A program made the translations under genes and the position numbers. From Microbacterium lushaniae (GTDB lineage Bacteria; Actinomycetota; Actinomycetes; Actinomycetales; Microbacteriaceae), in NCBI RefSeq assembly GCF_008727775.1, contig NZ_CP044232.1, positions 124,001-188,000 on the forward strand: 64,000 nucleotides of DNA, written 5' to 3'. The notes under the pieces were generated by a model, which did not search any database, had not been told where the DNA came from, and saw only the letters and a program-made list of their open reading frames with translations. Shown in pieces: positions 41,502 through 50,754 of this stretch (the first letter of the stretch is position 1; each line of letters starts with the position of its first letter).

Positions 41502-43234
41502 CCGGTCGCGCCCGGAAGGTCGGCGAGCCGCGCGACGGTGGACAGCTCCGGATGCTGCGGCAGTGCGTGCAGCGCGACCCGCAGCGGCGGCGGCCGCAGG
41601 CCTGCCCGGGCGATGAGGGCGTCGTCGGCGAACACGTCGGCGGTGGGCGCCGAGGCCAGCACGCGGCCTCCGGCGAGGACGACGGCGTGCTCGGCGTGAT
41701 CGGCCACGAGCTGCATGTCGTGCGTGACCACGACGATCGTCGTGCCCTCGCGGCGCAGGTCGTCCAGCAGCGTCAGCAGCTCGTCGGCCCGCGCGCGATC
41801 CTGCCCGAAGGTGGGCTCGTCGAGCACGAGGATGCGGGCGCCGCCCACGAGCGCGGTGCCCACCGACAGCCGCCGCTTCTGCCCGCCGGAGAGCAGGAAG
41901 GGGTGCGTGCCGGCGTAGCGGGTGAGACCGAATCGCTCCAGGATCTCGCCCGTGCGCGCCCGGACGACGTCGTCGGCCAGCCGCTGCATCCGCAGTCCGT
42001 GGGCGATCTCGTCGAACACGGTGTGCGCGATGAACTGGTGCTCGGGGTTCTGGAAGACGAAGCCGACGCGCCGCGACAGGGTGCGGGCGTCGGCGGAGTG
42101 CACGTCGAGTCCGTCGACCCGCACCGTTCCCCGCGGCGGACGGAGCACACCCGCGACGGCCTGCACGAGCGTCGTCTTTCCGGCGCCGTTGGCTCCCACG
42201 ACCGCGACGAACGCGCCCGCCGCGACGTCGAGGTCGACGGCGTCCAGGACGGTCGTGCGGGCGGTGCCCCGTCCACGGGTCAGGGTGAGCCCGCGCACCC
42301 GCACGATCGGTTCACCGACGGATGCGGTCGGCCCGTCTTCCGCCGGCGTCACCGGCGCCGCCGCCGGGACCGGCGCGCGCTCGAGCGCGGCGCGCAGTTC
42401 GGCCGGCGTGAGGGGGAGCGGATCGATGTCGTACCCCGCGCGGCGCAGCCGCAGCGCGGCCAGGAGCGAGGTCGGCAGCCACACCCCGATCGCCTGCAGC
42501 TCCTCCGCGCGACCGCGCAGCACGTCGTCGACGGGACCGTCGGCGACCAGCCGCCCCGCTCCGTCGAGCACCACCACCCGGTCGACCAGGCCGACGGCGG
42601 CGTCGAGGTTGTGCTCGACGAGCACGATCGCGCGGTCGCCGGCGGCGACCACGTCGGCCAGCGCGGCGTACACCTCCTCGATTCCCGAGGGGTCGAGGTT
42701 GGCGGTGGGCTCGTCGAGTACGAGCAGGGGCGAGCCCATCGCGAGGGCCGCCGCGATCGCGAGGCGCTGCCGTCCTCCGCCCGAGAGCAGGTCGGGGTTC
42801 TCGCCCCGCCGCTCCCACAGGCCCACGCGGCGCAGGGCGGCCTCGGCCCGCGCGAGGACGACGTCCACCGGCAGCAGCAGGTTCTCCGGGCCGAAGGCGA
42901 CCTCGTCGAGCACCGTCCCGGTGACGATCTGCGCGTCCGGGTCCTGGAACACCATCCCCACGCGCGTGCTGAGCGTGGCCACCGGAGTGGTCGCCGCATC
43001 CATGCCGGCCACCTCGATCGAGCCGGTCACCGTCGCGGCCACGGCATGCGGGATGAGGCCGTTCAGTGCGAGCGCGAGGGTGGACTTGCCCGAGCCGCTG
43101 GGCCCGAGCAGCAGCACGACCTCGCCGGGGGCGACGTCGAACGCGACGTGTGCCGGGGTGGCGACCTCGGCCCCCTCGTGGGTGATCGCCACGTCGCGAA
43201 CCCGCAGGAGCGGCGCGCCGGAGATTCCGGTCAC
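41498..43234 (-). CDS. ykoD: ECF transporter ATPase with two fused ABC domains (YkoD-like)
   Basis: 578 aa: ABC domain 1 (about 8-235; Walker A GPSGSGKST, signature LLSGGGRQRL, Walker B LLVLDEPTANLDPSG) and domain 2 (about 310-545; Walker A GANGAGKTT, signature LLSGGQKRRL, Walker B ILVLDEPTFGQD). EcfA-type features include QDPDAQIV and QNPEHQFI. Fusion of both ATPases and the E-D-C order match ykoEDC, the thiamine/hydroxymethylpyrimidine uptake system. GTG 43234 overlaps the upstream stop by 4 nt. Confidence 0.9.
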   Translation of the reverse strand: MTGISGAPLLRVRDVAITHEGAEVATPAHVAFDVAPGEVVLLLGPSGSGKSTLALALNGLIPHAVAATVTGSIEVAGMDAATTPVATLSTRVGMVFQDPDAQIVTGTVLDEVAFGPENLLLPVDVVLARAEAALRRVGLWERRGENPDLLSGGGRQRLAIAAALAMGSPLLVLDEPTANLDPSGIEEVYAALADVVAAGDRAIVLVEHNLDAAVGLVDRVVVLDGAGRLVADGPVDDVLRGRAEELQAIGVWLPTSLLAALRLRRAGYDIDPLPLTPAELRAALERAPVPAAAPVTPAEDGPTASVGEPIVRVRGLTLTRGRGTARTTVLDAVDLDVAAGAFVAVVGANGAGKTTLVQAVAGVLRPPRGTVRVDGLDVHSADARTLSRRVGFVFQNPEHQFIAHTVFDEIAHGLRMQRLADDVVRARTGEILERFGLTRYAGTHPFLLSGGQKRRLSVGTALVGGARILVLDEPTFGQDRARADELLTLLDDLRREGTTIVVVTHDMQLVADHAEHAVVLAGGRVLASAPTADVFADDALIARAGLRPPPLRVALHALPQHPELSTVARLADLPGATG

Positions 43235-43785
43235 CGCCGCGTCGCGGTGCGGGCGACGCCGGCGCGGCGCAGGCCCGCGCCGACCGCGAGTCCGACGGCG
43301 GTCCACGCGACGGGTCCGAGCAGGAACAGGGCCACGAAGGCCACCTGCACCCACACCGGGAAGGCGGCGACGTCGAACGCGAACCACATCGGCACGGCCA
43401 GCAGCAGGCCGGTCACCGCTGCCGAGAGGAAGAAGCGCCACGGCTCCCAGTGGCGGTAGCGGGTGAGCGCGGCGACCCCCTCCTGCACGCCGCCGAAGAC
43501 GACGGCGGCGAGGATGTACCCGGCGAGCATGGTCGGGGCGATGGCCGATCCCACGATCGCGGCGATCGCGTGCGTGATGAGGGCGACCCACGGCTGGCGC
43601 AGCATCTCCTGCGCGATGACGCCGGGCAGGGCGTGGAAGCCCAGCACGAGGCCGTACAGGGCGACGGCGCTCACGGCGGTGATGGCGTGCAGCACCGCCC
43701 ATCCGGCCGAGAGCAGCCCGGTTGCGACGCCGATCGCCGCGCATATCAGCAGGACGCGCGTGGGGAGTCGGGATGCCGCGGCCAC
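43231..43785 (-). CDS. ykoE: ECF transporter substrate-binding (S) subunit, YkoE-like
   Basis: 184 aa with five to six helices (LLICAAIGVATGLL ... ALPGVIAQEMLRQPWVALIT ... GGVQEGVAALTRYRHW). The layout fits YkoE, the substrate-specific subunit for thiamine or its pyrimidine precursor; substrate is inferred from operon order only. I choose GTG 43785 because TACGCT (43792-43797) is exactly 6 nt upstream. An ATG at 43854 would add 23 basic residues without a ribosome site. I see no TPP riboswitch in front. Confidence 0.7.
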   Translation of the reverse strand: MAAASRLPTRVLLICAAIGVATGLLSAGWAVLHAITAVSAVALYGLVLGFHALPGVIAQEMLRQPWVALITHAIAAIVGSAIAPTMLAGYILAAVVFGGVQEGVAALTRYRHWEPWRFFLSAAVTGLLLAVPMWFAFDVAAFPVWVQVAFVALFLLGPVAWTAVGLAVGAGLRRAGVARTATRR

Positions 43786-43945
43786 GCGTTCAGCGTACCC
43801 CCGGCGTCTGAGAGCCCGCCCGAGCCGGCGGCGATATTCATGCCGGAGGACCATTGGCTGGGATTGCCCTGTGAGCTATGTTTGTGCGACGCGTGGCAGA
43901 GGCGTCGCGCACTTCGCTCGATACATCCCCCGTCTGGAGCGCATT

Positions 43946-46900
43946 ATGGGTCGACCCCTGCGTTCGGTCGCGGTCGTGGCGGTTGCCGCGCTCCTGACCG
44001 GCCTGTCCGCCACCGCCGGTTATGGCGCCGTCGCGGCAGGGGAGGTGACCAGTCCCGTTCCGTTCGACTCCCCCGGCGGTCAGTACATCGTGCTGCTGGA
44101 GGAGGCGCCGGCGGCGACCTACGACGGCGGTGTCTCCGACCTGCGGGCGACGCAGCCCGACGAGGGCGACAAGCTCGACGCGCGCGCCCCCGAGGTGCAG
44201 GAGTACACCGAGTTCCTCGACGGCCGTCAGCAGGAGGTCGCCGCAGAGGTCGGGGCCGACCGCGAGTACTCGTACACGTTGGCGGCCAACGGCTTCAGCG
44301 CCCAGCTGAGCGCAAAGCAGGCGGCGAAGCTCGCGGCCACGGAGGGCGTGGCCGCGGTGGTTCCCGACGAGATCCGCCACCCCGACGCGGTCCCCTCCAC
44401 CGAGTTCCTCGGGCTCGAAGGCGACGGCGGCGTGTGGGAAGCGGTCGGTGGGCCGGATGCAGCGGGCGCCGGCACGGTCGTCGGCGTCATCGACACCGGC
44501 ATCGCGCCGGAGCATCCGTCGTTCGCAGGCGAGCCCCTGGGCACCTCGCCCGGCGCGGAGCCGTACCTCGACGGCAACGAGGTCGTCTTCGCCAAGGGCG
44601 ACGGCACGACGTTCCGCAGCGAGCGCGTGACCGGCGACGAGTGGGACGCCGGGGACTACTCCACCAAGCTCATCGGCGCGAAGTACTTCAGCTCGGGGGC
44701 CGCGGCGGCAGGCTACGACTTCTCCGCCGACGTGCTCTCCCCGCGTGACGGGGACGGCCACGGATCGCACACCGCCGGCACTGCCGCCGGCAACCACGCC
44801 ATCGCCGCGAGCGTCGAGGGCATCGACTTCGAGGAGATCTCCGGGGTGGCGCCGGGGGCGAAGGTCGCCTCCTACAAGGCCTGCTACGCCGGGCCCGACC
44901 CGCTGGACAACACCGACGACATCTGCGCCCTGAGCGACCTGCTCGCCGCCATCAACGCGGCCGTGAGCGACGGCGTCGACGTCATCAACTACTCCATCGG
45001 GGGCGGCGCGGCCACCACGACCCTCGCCACCGAAGACCGTGCGTTCTTCAACGCTGCCGCCGCGGGGATCTTCGTCTCCGTCAGCGCCGGCAACGACGGC
45101 CCCGGCGCCGCGACCGCCGACCACGCATCGCCGTGGTACACCACGGTCGCCGCATCCACCGTCCCCACCTACGAGGGCACGGTGCAGCTGCCCAACGGCT
45201 TCGAGGCCGCCGGCGCATCCGTGTCCGTGCCGGTCGGTGAGGAGATCACCGGTCCGGTGGTCTACGCCGGCGACATCGTCGCGGACGGCGCCGATCCGGC
45301 CCAGGCCGCGCTGTGCTACATCGGCGCGCTCGACCCGGCGGAGGCCGCGGGGAAGATCGTCGTGTGCGACCGCGGCGAGAACGCCCGCATCGAGAAGTCG
45401 CAGGCCGTGGAGGAGGCGGGCGGGATCGGCATGATCCTCGTCAACGTCACGCCGTCCTCGCTCGACAACGACTTCCACTCGGTGCCGACGGTGCACATCG
45501 CCGACACCTTCCGTGCCGCGCTGCTGGAGTACGTGCGGAACACCCCGGATGCCACGGCCACCCTGATCGGCGAGAACGTCACGGGCGTGGAGACCCCGAC
45601 CCCGGTGGTCGCGGGCTTCTCCAGCCGCGGGCCGATGCTCGCCGACGGCAGCGACATCCTCAAGCCCGACATCACCGCACCCGGCGTGGCGATCCTCGCG
45701 GCGACCCAGAACCGCGCCGGCGAAGACCCGACGTTCGGTTTCAAGTCGGGCACGTCGATGTCGGCCCCGCACGTCGCCGGGCTCGCCGCGCTGTATCTGG
45801 GCGAGCGTCCGAACGCGACGCCGGCCGAGATCAAGTCGGCGATGATGACCACCGCGTACGACACCGTGAACGACGACGGCTCCACGGCCACCGATCCGTT
45901 CGCGCAGGGCGCCGGACACGTCGACCCCACCCGGTTCTTCGAGCCCGGGCTGCTCTACCTCAACGGGTCGGCGGACTGGGCGGCGTTCCTGCAGGGCAAA
46001 GGCCTCCAGGACTTCGGGGTCGAACCGATCGACGGCAGCGACTTGAACCTCGCCTCCATTGCGATCGGATCGCTCTCCACGCCCCAGACGGTGACGCGCA
46101 CCGTGACCGCCACGCAGGCGGGTACCTTCACCGCATCCATCGACGTCCCTGGCATCGATGCGGTGGTCGAGCCGGCGTCGCTGACCTTCGGCGCGGCGGG
46201 GGAGACCCGGTCGTACACGGTGACGTTCACGCGTGCCGATGCCGCCGCCGAGGAGTGGACGAGCGGACGGCTGACCTGGACGAGCGGCGACACCACCGTG
46301 CGCTCGCCCATCGTCATCCAGCCCGTGACGGCGGATGCTCCGGCCGAGGTGTCGGGCACCGGCATCACCGGCAGCACCGACGTCACGATCACGCCGGGGA
46401 TCACGGGCGAGCTGCCGGTGAACCTCAGCGGCCTGGCGCCGATGACGCTCCTGGCCGATCCCGACAACCCCGTGGAAGGTCACACGGGTGACGAGAACTC
46501 CGGTGCCGACAACGACGGATATGTCACCTGGATCGTCGAGGTGCCCGAGGGCACCGCGCTGTCGCGGTTCACGCTGGACTCCTCCGACGACGAGACCAGC
46601 GACCTCGACCTGGCCGTGTACCGCGTCGTCAGTCCTGACGACCTCCGCTACTACCAGGTGTGGCAGTCGGCGACGGGTGCGGCGGACGAGCAGGTGACGC
46701 TGCAGAACCCGACGGCGGGCACGTACCTCATCGAGACGAACGTGTTCTCCTTCACCGACCCGTTCACGTGGGACCTGTGGCACGGCAACGTGCCGGCCGA
46801 AGGCGGCGAGGGGTCGCTGACGGCGACCCCGAACCCGATCCCCGCCGAACAGGGGGTCGAGACGACCTACGCCCTGTCGTGGTCGGGTCTGCAGCCGCAG

Positions 46901-47524
46901 ACGCGGTACCTCGGCGTCGCGCAGTACGGCGACTCGGCGGTGCGCACGGTGCTGACGGTGGAATCGGGCCAGGCGCCGCCGGCGGCGACCGAGGCGCCCA
47001 CGATCTCGGGCGACCCGCGTGTGGGCAAGAAGCTCACCGCGACGCCGGGGACCTGGGAGCCGGCCGACGTCGAGGTCGCTTACCAGTGGCTGCGCGACGG
47101 CCAGCCCATCGAGGGCGCCACCGCGCAGACGTACAAGGTGACCAAGGCCGACGTGGGCACCACCCTTTCGGTGCGGGTCACGGCGACAGCCGCCGGCAAC
47201 CCCACGCCCGGGGTGGCCGACAGCGCCGGGGTCTTCGTGAAGTTCACGTCGCAGACCAAGGTCACCCTCAACCGCTACGTGGGCACGTCGTCCCATGACT
47301 ACGCCGTCACCGTCGCCGTCACCCCCTCCGGCGGTGAAGCGGCGACCGGCGAGGTGGACGTGTGGGTGAACGGACGGTCCTACACCGGCGTGCTCGCCGA
47401 GGGCACCGTGACCATCCCGCTGCCCCCGCAGTCGCGGGGCGTCAAGGTCGTGATCGCGCAGTACGGCGGCAGTGACACCGTCGCGTCGTCCACGGGGGTG
47501 AGCGGATTCATCGTGCTCCGCTGA
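43946..47524 (+). CDS. Secreted S8 subtilisin-like serine protease (cucumisin-like, with PA domain)
   Basis: 1192 aa. Signal peptide about 1-31 (LRSVAVVAVAALLTGLSATA); inhibitor I9 propeptide about 45-150; catalytic triad D183 (VIDTG), H272 (GHGSHTAG), S604 (SGTSMSAPHVAG) with oxyanion N383. A PA domain (about 430-545) is inserted between His and Ser, as in cucumisin and C5a-peptidase types. After 650 come a fibronectin-III-like region, a beta-sandwich and Ig-like tail repeats. No LPXTG or C-terminal helix, so it is probably released. ATG 43946 follows GGAG; the frame is open further upstream but lacks a signal sequence there. Confidence 0.92.
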   Translation: MGRPLRSVAVVAVAALLTGLSATAGYGAVAAGEVTSPVPFDSPGGQYIVLLEEAPAATYDGGVSDLRATQPDEGDKLDARAPEVQEYTEFLDGRQQEVAAEVGADREYSYTLAANGFSAQLSAKQAAKLAATEGVAAVVPDEIRHPDAVPSTEFLGLEGDGGVWEAVGGPDAAGAGTVVGVIDTGIAPEHPSFAGEPLGTSPGAEPYLDGNEVVFAKGDGTTFRSERVTGDEWDAGDYSTKLIGAKYFSSGAAAAGYDFSADVLSPRDGDGHGSHTAGTAAGNHAIAASVEGIDFEEISGVAPGAKVASYKACYAGPDPLDNTDDICALSDLLAAINAAVSDGVDVINYSIGGGAATTTLATEDRAFFNAAAAGIFVSVSAGNDGPGAATADHASPWYTTVAASTVPTYEGTVQLPNGFEAAGASVSVPVGEEITGPVVYAGDIVADGADPAQAALCYIGALDPAEAAGKIVVCDRGENARIEKSQAVEEAGGIGMILVNVTPSSLDNDFHSVPTVHIADTFRAALLEYVRNTPDATATLIGENVTGVETPTPVVAGFSSRGPMLADGSDILKPDITAPGVAILAATQNRAGEDPTFGFKSGTSMSAPHVAGLAALYLGERPNATPAEIKSAMMTTAYDTVNDDGSTATDPFAQGAGHVDPTRFFEPGLLYLNGSADWAAFLQGKGLQDFGVEPIDGSDLNLASIAIGSLSTPQTVTRTVTATQAGTFTASIDVPGIDAVVEPASLTFGAAGETRSYTVTFTRADAAAEEWTSGRLTWTSGDTTVRSPIVIQPVTADAPAEVSGTGITGSTDVTITPGITGELPVNLSGLAPMTLLADPDNPVEGHTGDENSGADNDGYVTWIVEVPEGTALSRFTLDSSDDETSDLDLAVYRVVSPDDLRYYQVWQSATGAADEQVTLQNPTAGTYLIETNVFSFTDPFTWDLWHGNVPAEGGEGSLTATPNPIPAEQGVETTYALSWSGLQPQTRYLGVAQYGDSAVRTVLTVESGQAPPAATEAPTISGDPRVGKKLTATPGTWEPADVEVAYQWLRDGQPIEGATAQTYKVTKADVGTTLSVRVTATAAGNPTPGVADSAGVFVKFTSQTKVTLNRYVGTSSHDYAVTVAVTPSGGEAATGEVDVWVNGRSYTGVLAEGTVTIPLPPQSRGVKVVIAQYGGSDTVASSTGVSGFIVLR

Positions 47525-47534
47525 TCCCCAGCAT

Positions 47535-47568
47535 CGAGGGCGTCCGGGCTTCGGCTCGGGCGCCCTCG
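47535..47568. terminator. Hairpin terminator after the subtilase gene
   Basis: CGAGGGCGTCCG pairs with CGGGCGCCCTCG (one mismatch) around GGCTTCGGCT. Confidence 0.6.
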
Positions 47569-47623
47569 CGCGTGAGCCCCGCACGCGCACGGAAACCGAG
47601 GAGATCCCGGAAACGGGGAGTGC

Positions 47624-48877
47624 TCACTCCAGCGCGTCCAGCCTGCGCTGCAGCCCCGCTCGCTCCGCGGCGTTGTCGGTGAGCCCGATGGCCGTGCGGT
47701 AGGCCTGCCGCGCCTCCTCGGAGCGGCCCGCCCGGCGAAGGAGATCGGCGTGCGCGGCGGCCACGTAGGGGTAGATCTGCGCGATCGGGTCGGCGATCAG
47801 CGGGGCGAGCGCCTGCAGCCCTGCCTCGGGTCCGTCGCGGAACCCGACCGCGACCGCGCGGTTCAAGGCGACCACGGGCGAGGGCCACTGCTGAGCGAGG
47901 AGATCGTAGAGGTCGACGATCTCCGCCCAGTCGGTGCTCTCCCAGTCCCCGGCCTGTGCGTGCACCGCCGCGATCGCCGCCTCGAGTCCGTAGCGCGTGG
48001 GGACGGTCCGAAGGCTCCGGCGCACGAGCGCCGCGCCCTCCGCGATCATCGGACGGTCCCATCGCGACCGGTCCTGTTCGGGCAGGGCCACCGGCTCGCC
48101 CGTGGCCGCCACGCGCGTGGGCCGCCGCGCCGTCGTGAGCAGCATCAGCGCGAGCATCGCCGCCACCCGGGCGTCGTGCGGCATCAGGTCATGCACGAGC
48201 CGGGCCAGCCGGAGCGCGGTGTCGGCCAGATCGTCGCGCACCGCGGATGCTCCGGAGGGTGCCGCGTGCCCGGTCGTGAAGACGAGGTAGACGACCTGGA
48301 GCAGGGCGTCCAGCCGCTCCGGCAGCCGGTCGTCGTCCGGGATGCGGAAGGGGATGCGCGCGATGGCGATCTTCTTCTTGGCCCGCGTGATGCGCGCCGC
48401 CATCGTCGCCTGCGGCACGAGGAAGGCGCGGGCCACCTCCGCCGTGGACAGGCCGCAGACCAGACGGAGCGTGAGCGCGACCTGCGCGGGGCGCTCCAGC
48501 GCCGGGTGGCAGCACGTCAGCATCAGCCGCAGCCGGTCATCGTCCACGCCCGTCCCCGCCCGCTCGCCCGGGTCGCCGTGGATCGCATCCTCGTCCATCA
48601 CGAGCAGCGGCAGGAGGCGGGCCGCTCGTCCCCTGCGGCGGAGCGCGTCGAGCGCGTGATTGCGCGCGACCGTCGTGAGCCACGCCCCCGGCCGGTCGGG
48701 GACGCCGTGCGCCGCCCAGCGCGTCAGGGCGGACGTGAACGCCTCCTGCGCGCAGTCCTCCGCCAGATCGAGGTCGCGCGTGACACGCACGACGGCCGCC
48801 ACCACGGCGGGCCACTCCTGGCGGTACGCCGCCGTCACCGTGTCGGCGACGGCGGCGGGCACGGACTCACGTGACAT
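47624..48877 (-). CDS. ECF sigma factor of the ECF42 type with C-terminal helical extension
   Basis: 417 aa. Sigma-2 region with DLDLAEDCAQEAFTSALTRW, sigma-4 with LRLVCGLSTAEVARAFLVPQATMAARITRAKKKI, then a 220-residue TPR-like extension (AAIAAVHAQAGDWESTDWAEIVDLYDLL ... AYRTAIGLTDNAAER). This size and the adjacent DGPF-domain gene define the ECF42 group, which lacks a classical anti-sigma factor and is thought to be controlled through its C-terminal extension. It overlaps the DGPF gene by 11 nt. Confidence 0.88.
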   Translation of the reverse strand: MSRESVPAAVADTVTAAYRQEWPAVVAAVVRVTRDLDLAEDCAQEAFTSALTRWAAHGVPDRPGAWLTTVARNHALDALRRRGRAARLLPLLVMDEDAIHGDPGERAGTGVDDDRLRLMLTCCHPALERPAQVALTLRLVCGLSTAEVARAFLVPQATMAARITRAKKKIAIARIPFRIPDDDRLPERLDALLQVVYLVFTTGHAAPSGASAVRDDLADTALRLARLVHDLMPHDARVAAMLALMLLTTARRPTRVAATGEPVALPEQDRSRWDRPMIAEGAALVRRSLRTVPTRYGLEAAIAAVHAQAGDWESTDWAEIVDLYDLLAQQWPSPVVALNRAVAVGFRDGPEAGLQALAPLIADPIAQIYPYVAAAHADLLRRAGRSEEARQAYRTAIGLTDNAAERAGLQRRLDALE

Positions 48878-49226
48878 CGAGGACGGGCCGGATCTCTACG
48901 CCCGCGGAATACGGCGCTGCCGTCTCGGGGAGCAGGGAGGCCAGCTCGATCGCGGCATCCAGGTCGGGCGCGTCGACCAGGTAGTAGCCGCCGACCACCT
49001 CCTTCGTCTCCAGGAAAGGTCCGTCGGTGACCTCCGGTCGTCCGCCCCCGCGCGAGCGCACCGTGGTCGCGGTGCTGGCCGGAGCCAGCTCGTGCCCCGC
49101 GATGATCGCTCCGGCCGCGGTCTGCGCGAACCGGCGGTGGCCGTCGTCGATGCGGCGGCGCTCGGCGGGAGGAATGTCCTCCCAGCTCGCCCGGTCGCCG
49201 GTGATCAGCAGCATGTACGTCGCCAT
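48867..49226 (-). CDS. YCII/DGPF-domain protein, partner of the ECF42 sigma factor
   Basis: 119 aa with the signature TDGPFLETKEVVGGYYLVDA (about residues 67-86). The fold is a small ferredoxin-like dimer; enzymatic function is not established. Such genes always neighbour ECF42 sigma genes and are often their targets. ATG 49226 follows GAGGAGAG. Confidence 0.9.
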   Translation of the reverse strand: MATYMLLITGDRASWEDIPPAERRRIDDGHRRFAQTAAGAIIAGHELAPASTATTVRSRGGGRPEVTDGPFLETKEVVGGYYLVDAPDLDAAIELASLLPETAAPYSAGVEIRPVLDVT

Positions 49227-49420
49227 TTCACTCTCCTCAGCCGTCGTGCGGACACGAAAGGGAGTCCGCTCACTTCACCGACGAATCGGGATCCGCCCGA
49301 ATCGACAGGATCACCGCCTCTTCCGAGTGTGCGCCCGATGCCCGGCGGCTGTCGATCCACGGTGGCCCGCGAACGTCGTCCTTCCAGGGCAGGAGTGGCG
49401 GACACGGGAAGGAGTGCACG

Positions 49421-50614
49421 ATGACCCATCGCGAACGGCTGGGAGGGGTCGTGGCCGGGACGGCGAAGGGGGCGTGGCCGGCCCGCGCGGTCTTCTTCCT
49501 GAACGGCCTCGTGTGCGCGAGCTACATCGCCTCGCTTCCGGCGCTGAAGGGGGCGTTCCGACTGGACGACGGTGCGCTGGGCGGGGTCAGCTTCGCCTTC
49601 GCCTTCGCCGCGCTCGTGGGAATGCAGGCGACGGGTCGCCTGACCGCGGTCGTGGGCGCCGGAATCGTACTGCGGGTGGCGCTCGTGGCCCTGCCGCTGC
49701 TGCTGATCGCGCTCCCCTCGGCTCGCGGCTTCGGGGGTCTTCTCGTGGCGGTGAGCGCTTTCGGTGCCGTGCACGGTGCGGCGGATGCGGCGATGAACGT
49801 CTACGCCGTCGGCATCGAACGCACGCACGGCCGGCGTCTGGTGAGCTCGTGCCACGCCGCGTGGAGCGCGAGCGCGGTGGTCGCTTCGCTGGCGATGGCG
49901 GTGACCACTGCGGTCGGGCTGGACCTTCGCGTGCGCACCGCTGCGGTGGCGGCGATCGCCCTCGGCGGCGCGGTGTTCGTCGCCTCCACCCTGACGGCGG
50001 GTCGTCCCGCCCGCCCACGGCGCCCCGGCATCCGGACACGGCAGCGTGGGCGGTGGCCGCGGTCCATGTTCCTCCTGAGTCCTGCCGGGACGGCGCTCAT
50101 GGTGTGCGAAGGGGGTGCGCTGGCGTGGGGTGCGGTCATGCTCCACGACGGGCGCGGCGCCTCGCTCGCCCTGAGCGTGGCGGCGGTCACGGGCTTCGCC
50201 GTCGGCCAGACCGCGGGGCGGCTGGCGGGGGACCGCCTCGCCCACCGGTACGGGCCGCGAGCCGTCTTCCTCGCGGCGGGGGCTCTCGGGGCCTGCGGTC
50301 TCGCCGCTGCGGTGCTGCTGCCGGAACCCGCCCTCGCCGTGGCGGGCTTCGCCGTGGCCGGGCTGGGCATGTCGGCTCTGCTGCCGTTGCTCTTCAGCAC
50401 GGTCGGGCGCGCCGCCTCCGATGACGTGACCGCGGGCGTGCTCGTCACCCGCTTCACCGGCTTCGCCTATGCGGGGATCCTGCTCGGACCCGCCGTGATC
50501 GGGGCCGCCGCAGGATGGGTCGGGATCGTCGTCACGATGGCGACGCTTGTTCCGGTGCTGGTCGCGGTGACCGTCGTGGCGGGGCGGGCGATGAGCCGCC
50601 TCCCGCGCACGTGA
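49421..50614 (+). CDS. MFS transporter (YbjJ/fucose-permease-like)
   Basis: 397 aa with about 12 hydrophobic segments. The region ASYIASLPALKGAFRLDDGALGGVSFAFAFAALVG and the repeated GRLAGDRLAHRYG loop are typical of the major facilitator superfamily; closest in style to small-solute/YbjJ-type carriers. Substrate unknown. ATG 49421 follows AAGGAG with an 8-nt gap. Confidence 0.85.
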   Translation: MTHRERLGGVVAGTAKGAWPARAVFFLNGLVCASYIASLPALKGAFRLDDGALGGVSFAFAFAALVGMQATGRLTAVVGAGIVLRVALVALPLLLIALPSARGFGGLLVAVSAFGAVHGAADAAMNVYAVGIERTHGRRLVSSCHAAWSASAVVASLAMAVTTAVGLDLRVRTAAVAAIALGGAVFVASTLTAGRPARPRRPGIRTRQRGRWPRSMFLLSPAGTALMVCEGGALAWGAVMLHDGRGASLALSVAAVTGFAVGQTAGRLAGDRLAHRYGPRAVFLAAGALGACGLAAAVLLPEPALAVAGFAVAGLGMSALLPLLFSTVGRAASDDVTAGVLVTRFTGFAYAGILLGPAVIGAAAGWVGIVVTMATLVPVLVAVTVVAGRAMSRLPRT

Positions 50615-50694
50615 CTCCGCCCGCGGAGGCGCGCTCCGCCCGGGGAGCGCTTTCCGCGGCGGCGCGCGCGGGCCGTGGTCGCGATAGGCTGGGG

Positions 50695-50754
50695 ATGGCG
50701 CGTCGGGAAGTCTGGTCGACACTTCTTCCGTCGACTCCCAGGGATTCCTCGTGA
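50695..50754 (+). CDS. Possible 19-aa leader peptide coupled to nhaA
   Basis: An ATG at 50695 opens a frame, [19 protein letters not shown], whose TGA overlaps the nhaA GTG (GTGA at 50751-50754). TAGGCT (50685-50690) lies just upstream. Inside it, two GTCGAC blocks can form a hairpin. This could be a translationally coupled leader peptide, or chance. Confidence 0.3.
   Translation: MARREVWSTLLPSTPRDSS

Noticed and set aside
43786..43945. TPP riboswitch ahead of the YkoEDC-like operon
   Set aside because: A CTGAGAG string occurs, but on the opposite strand and without the partner motifs, and the ykoE start appears leaderless.
43463..43945. N-terminal extension of the subtilase frame by 161 codons
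   Set aside because: The ATG at 43946 has a ribosome site and begins a clear signal peptide; the extension overlaps ykoE on the other strand.
43838..47590. A 1250-codon frame antisense to the subtilase
   Set aside because: Mirror of the protease codons; Arg/Gly/His-rich with no motif.
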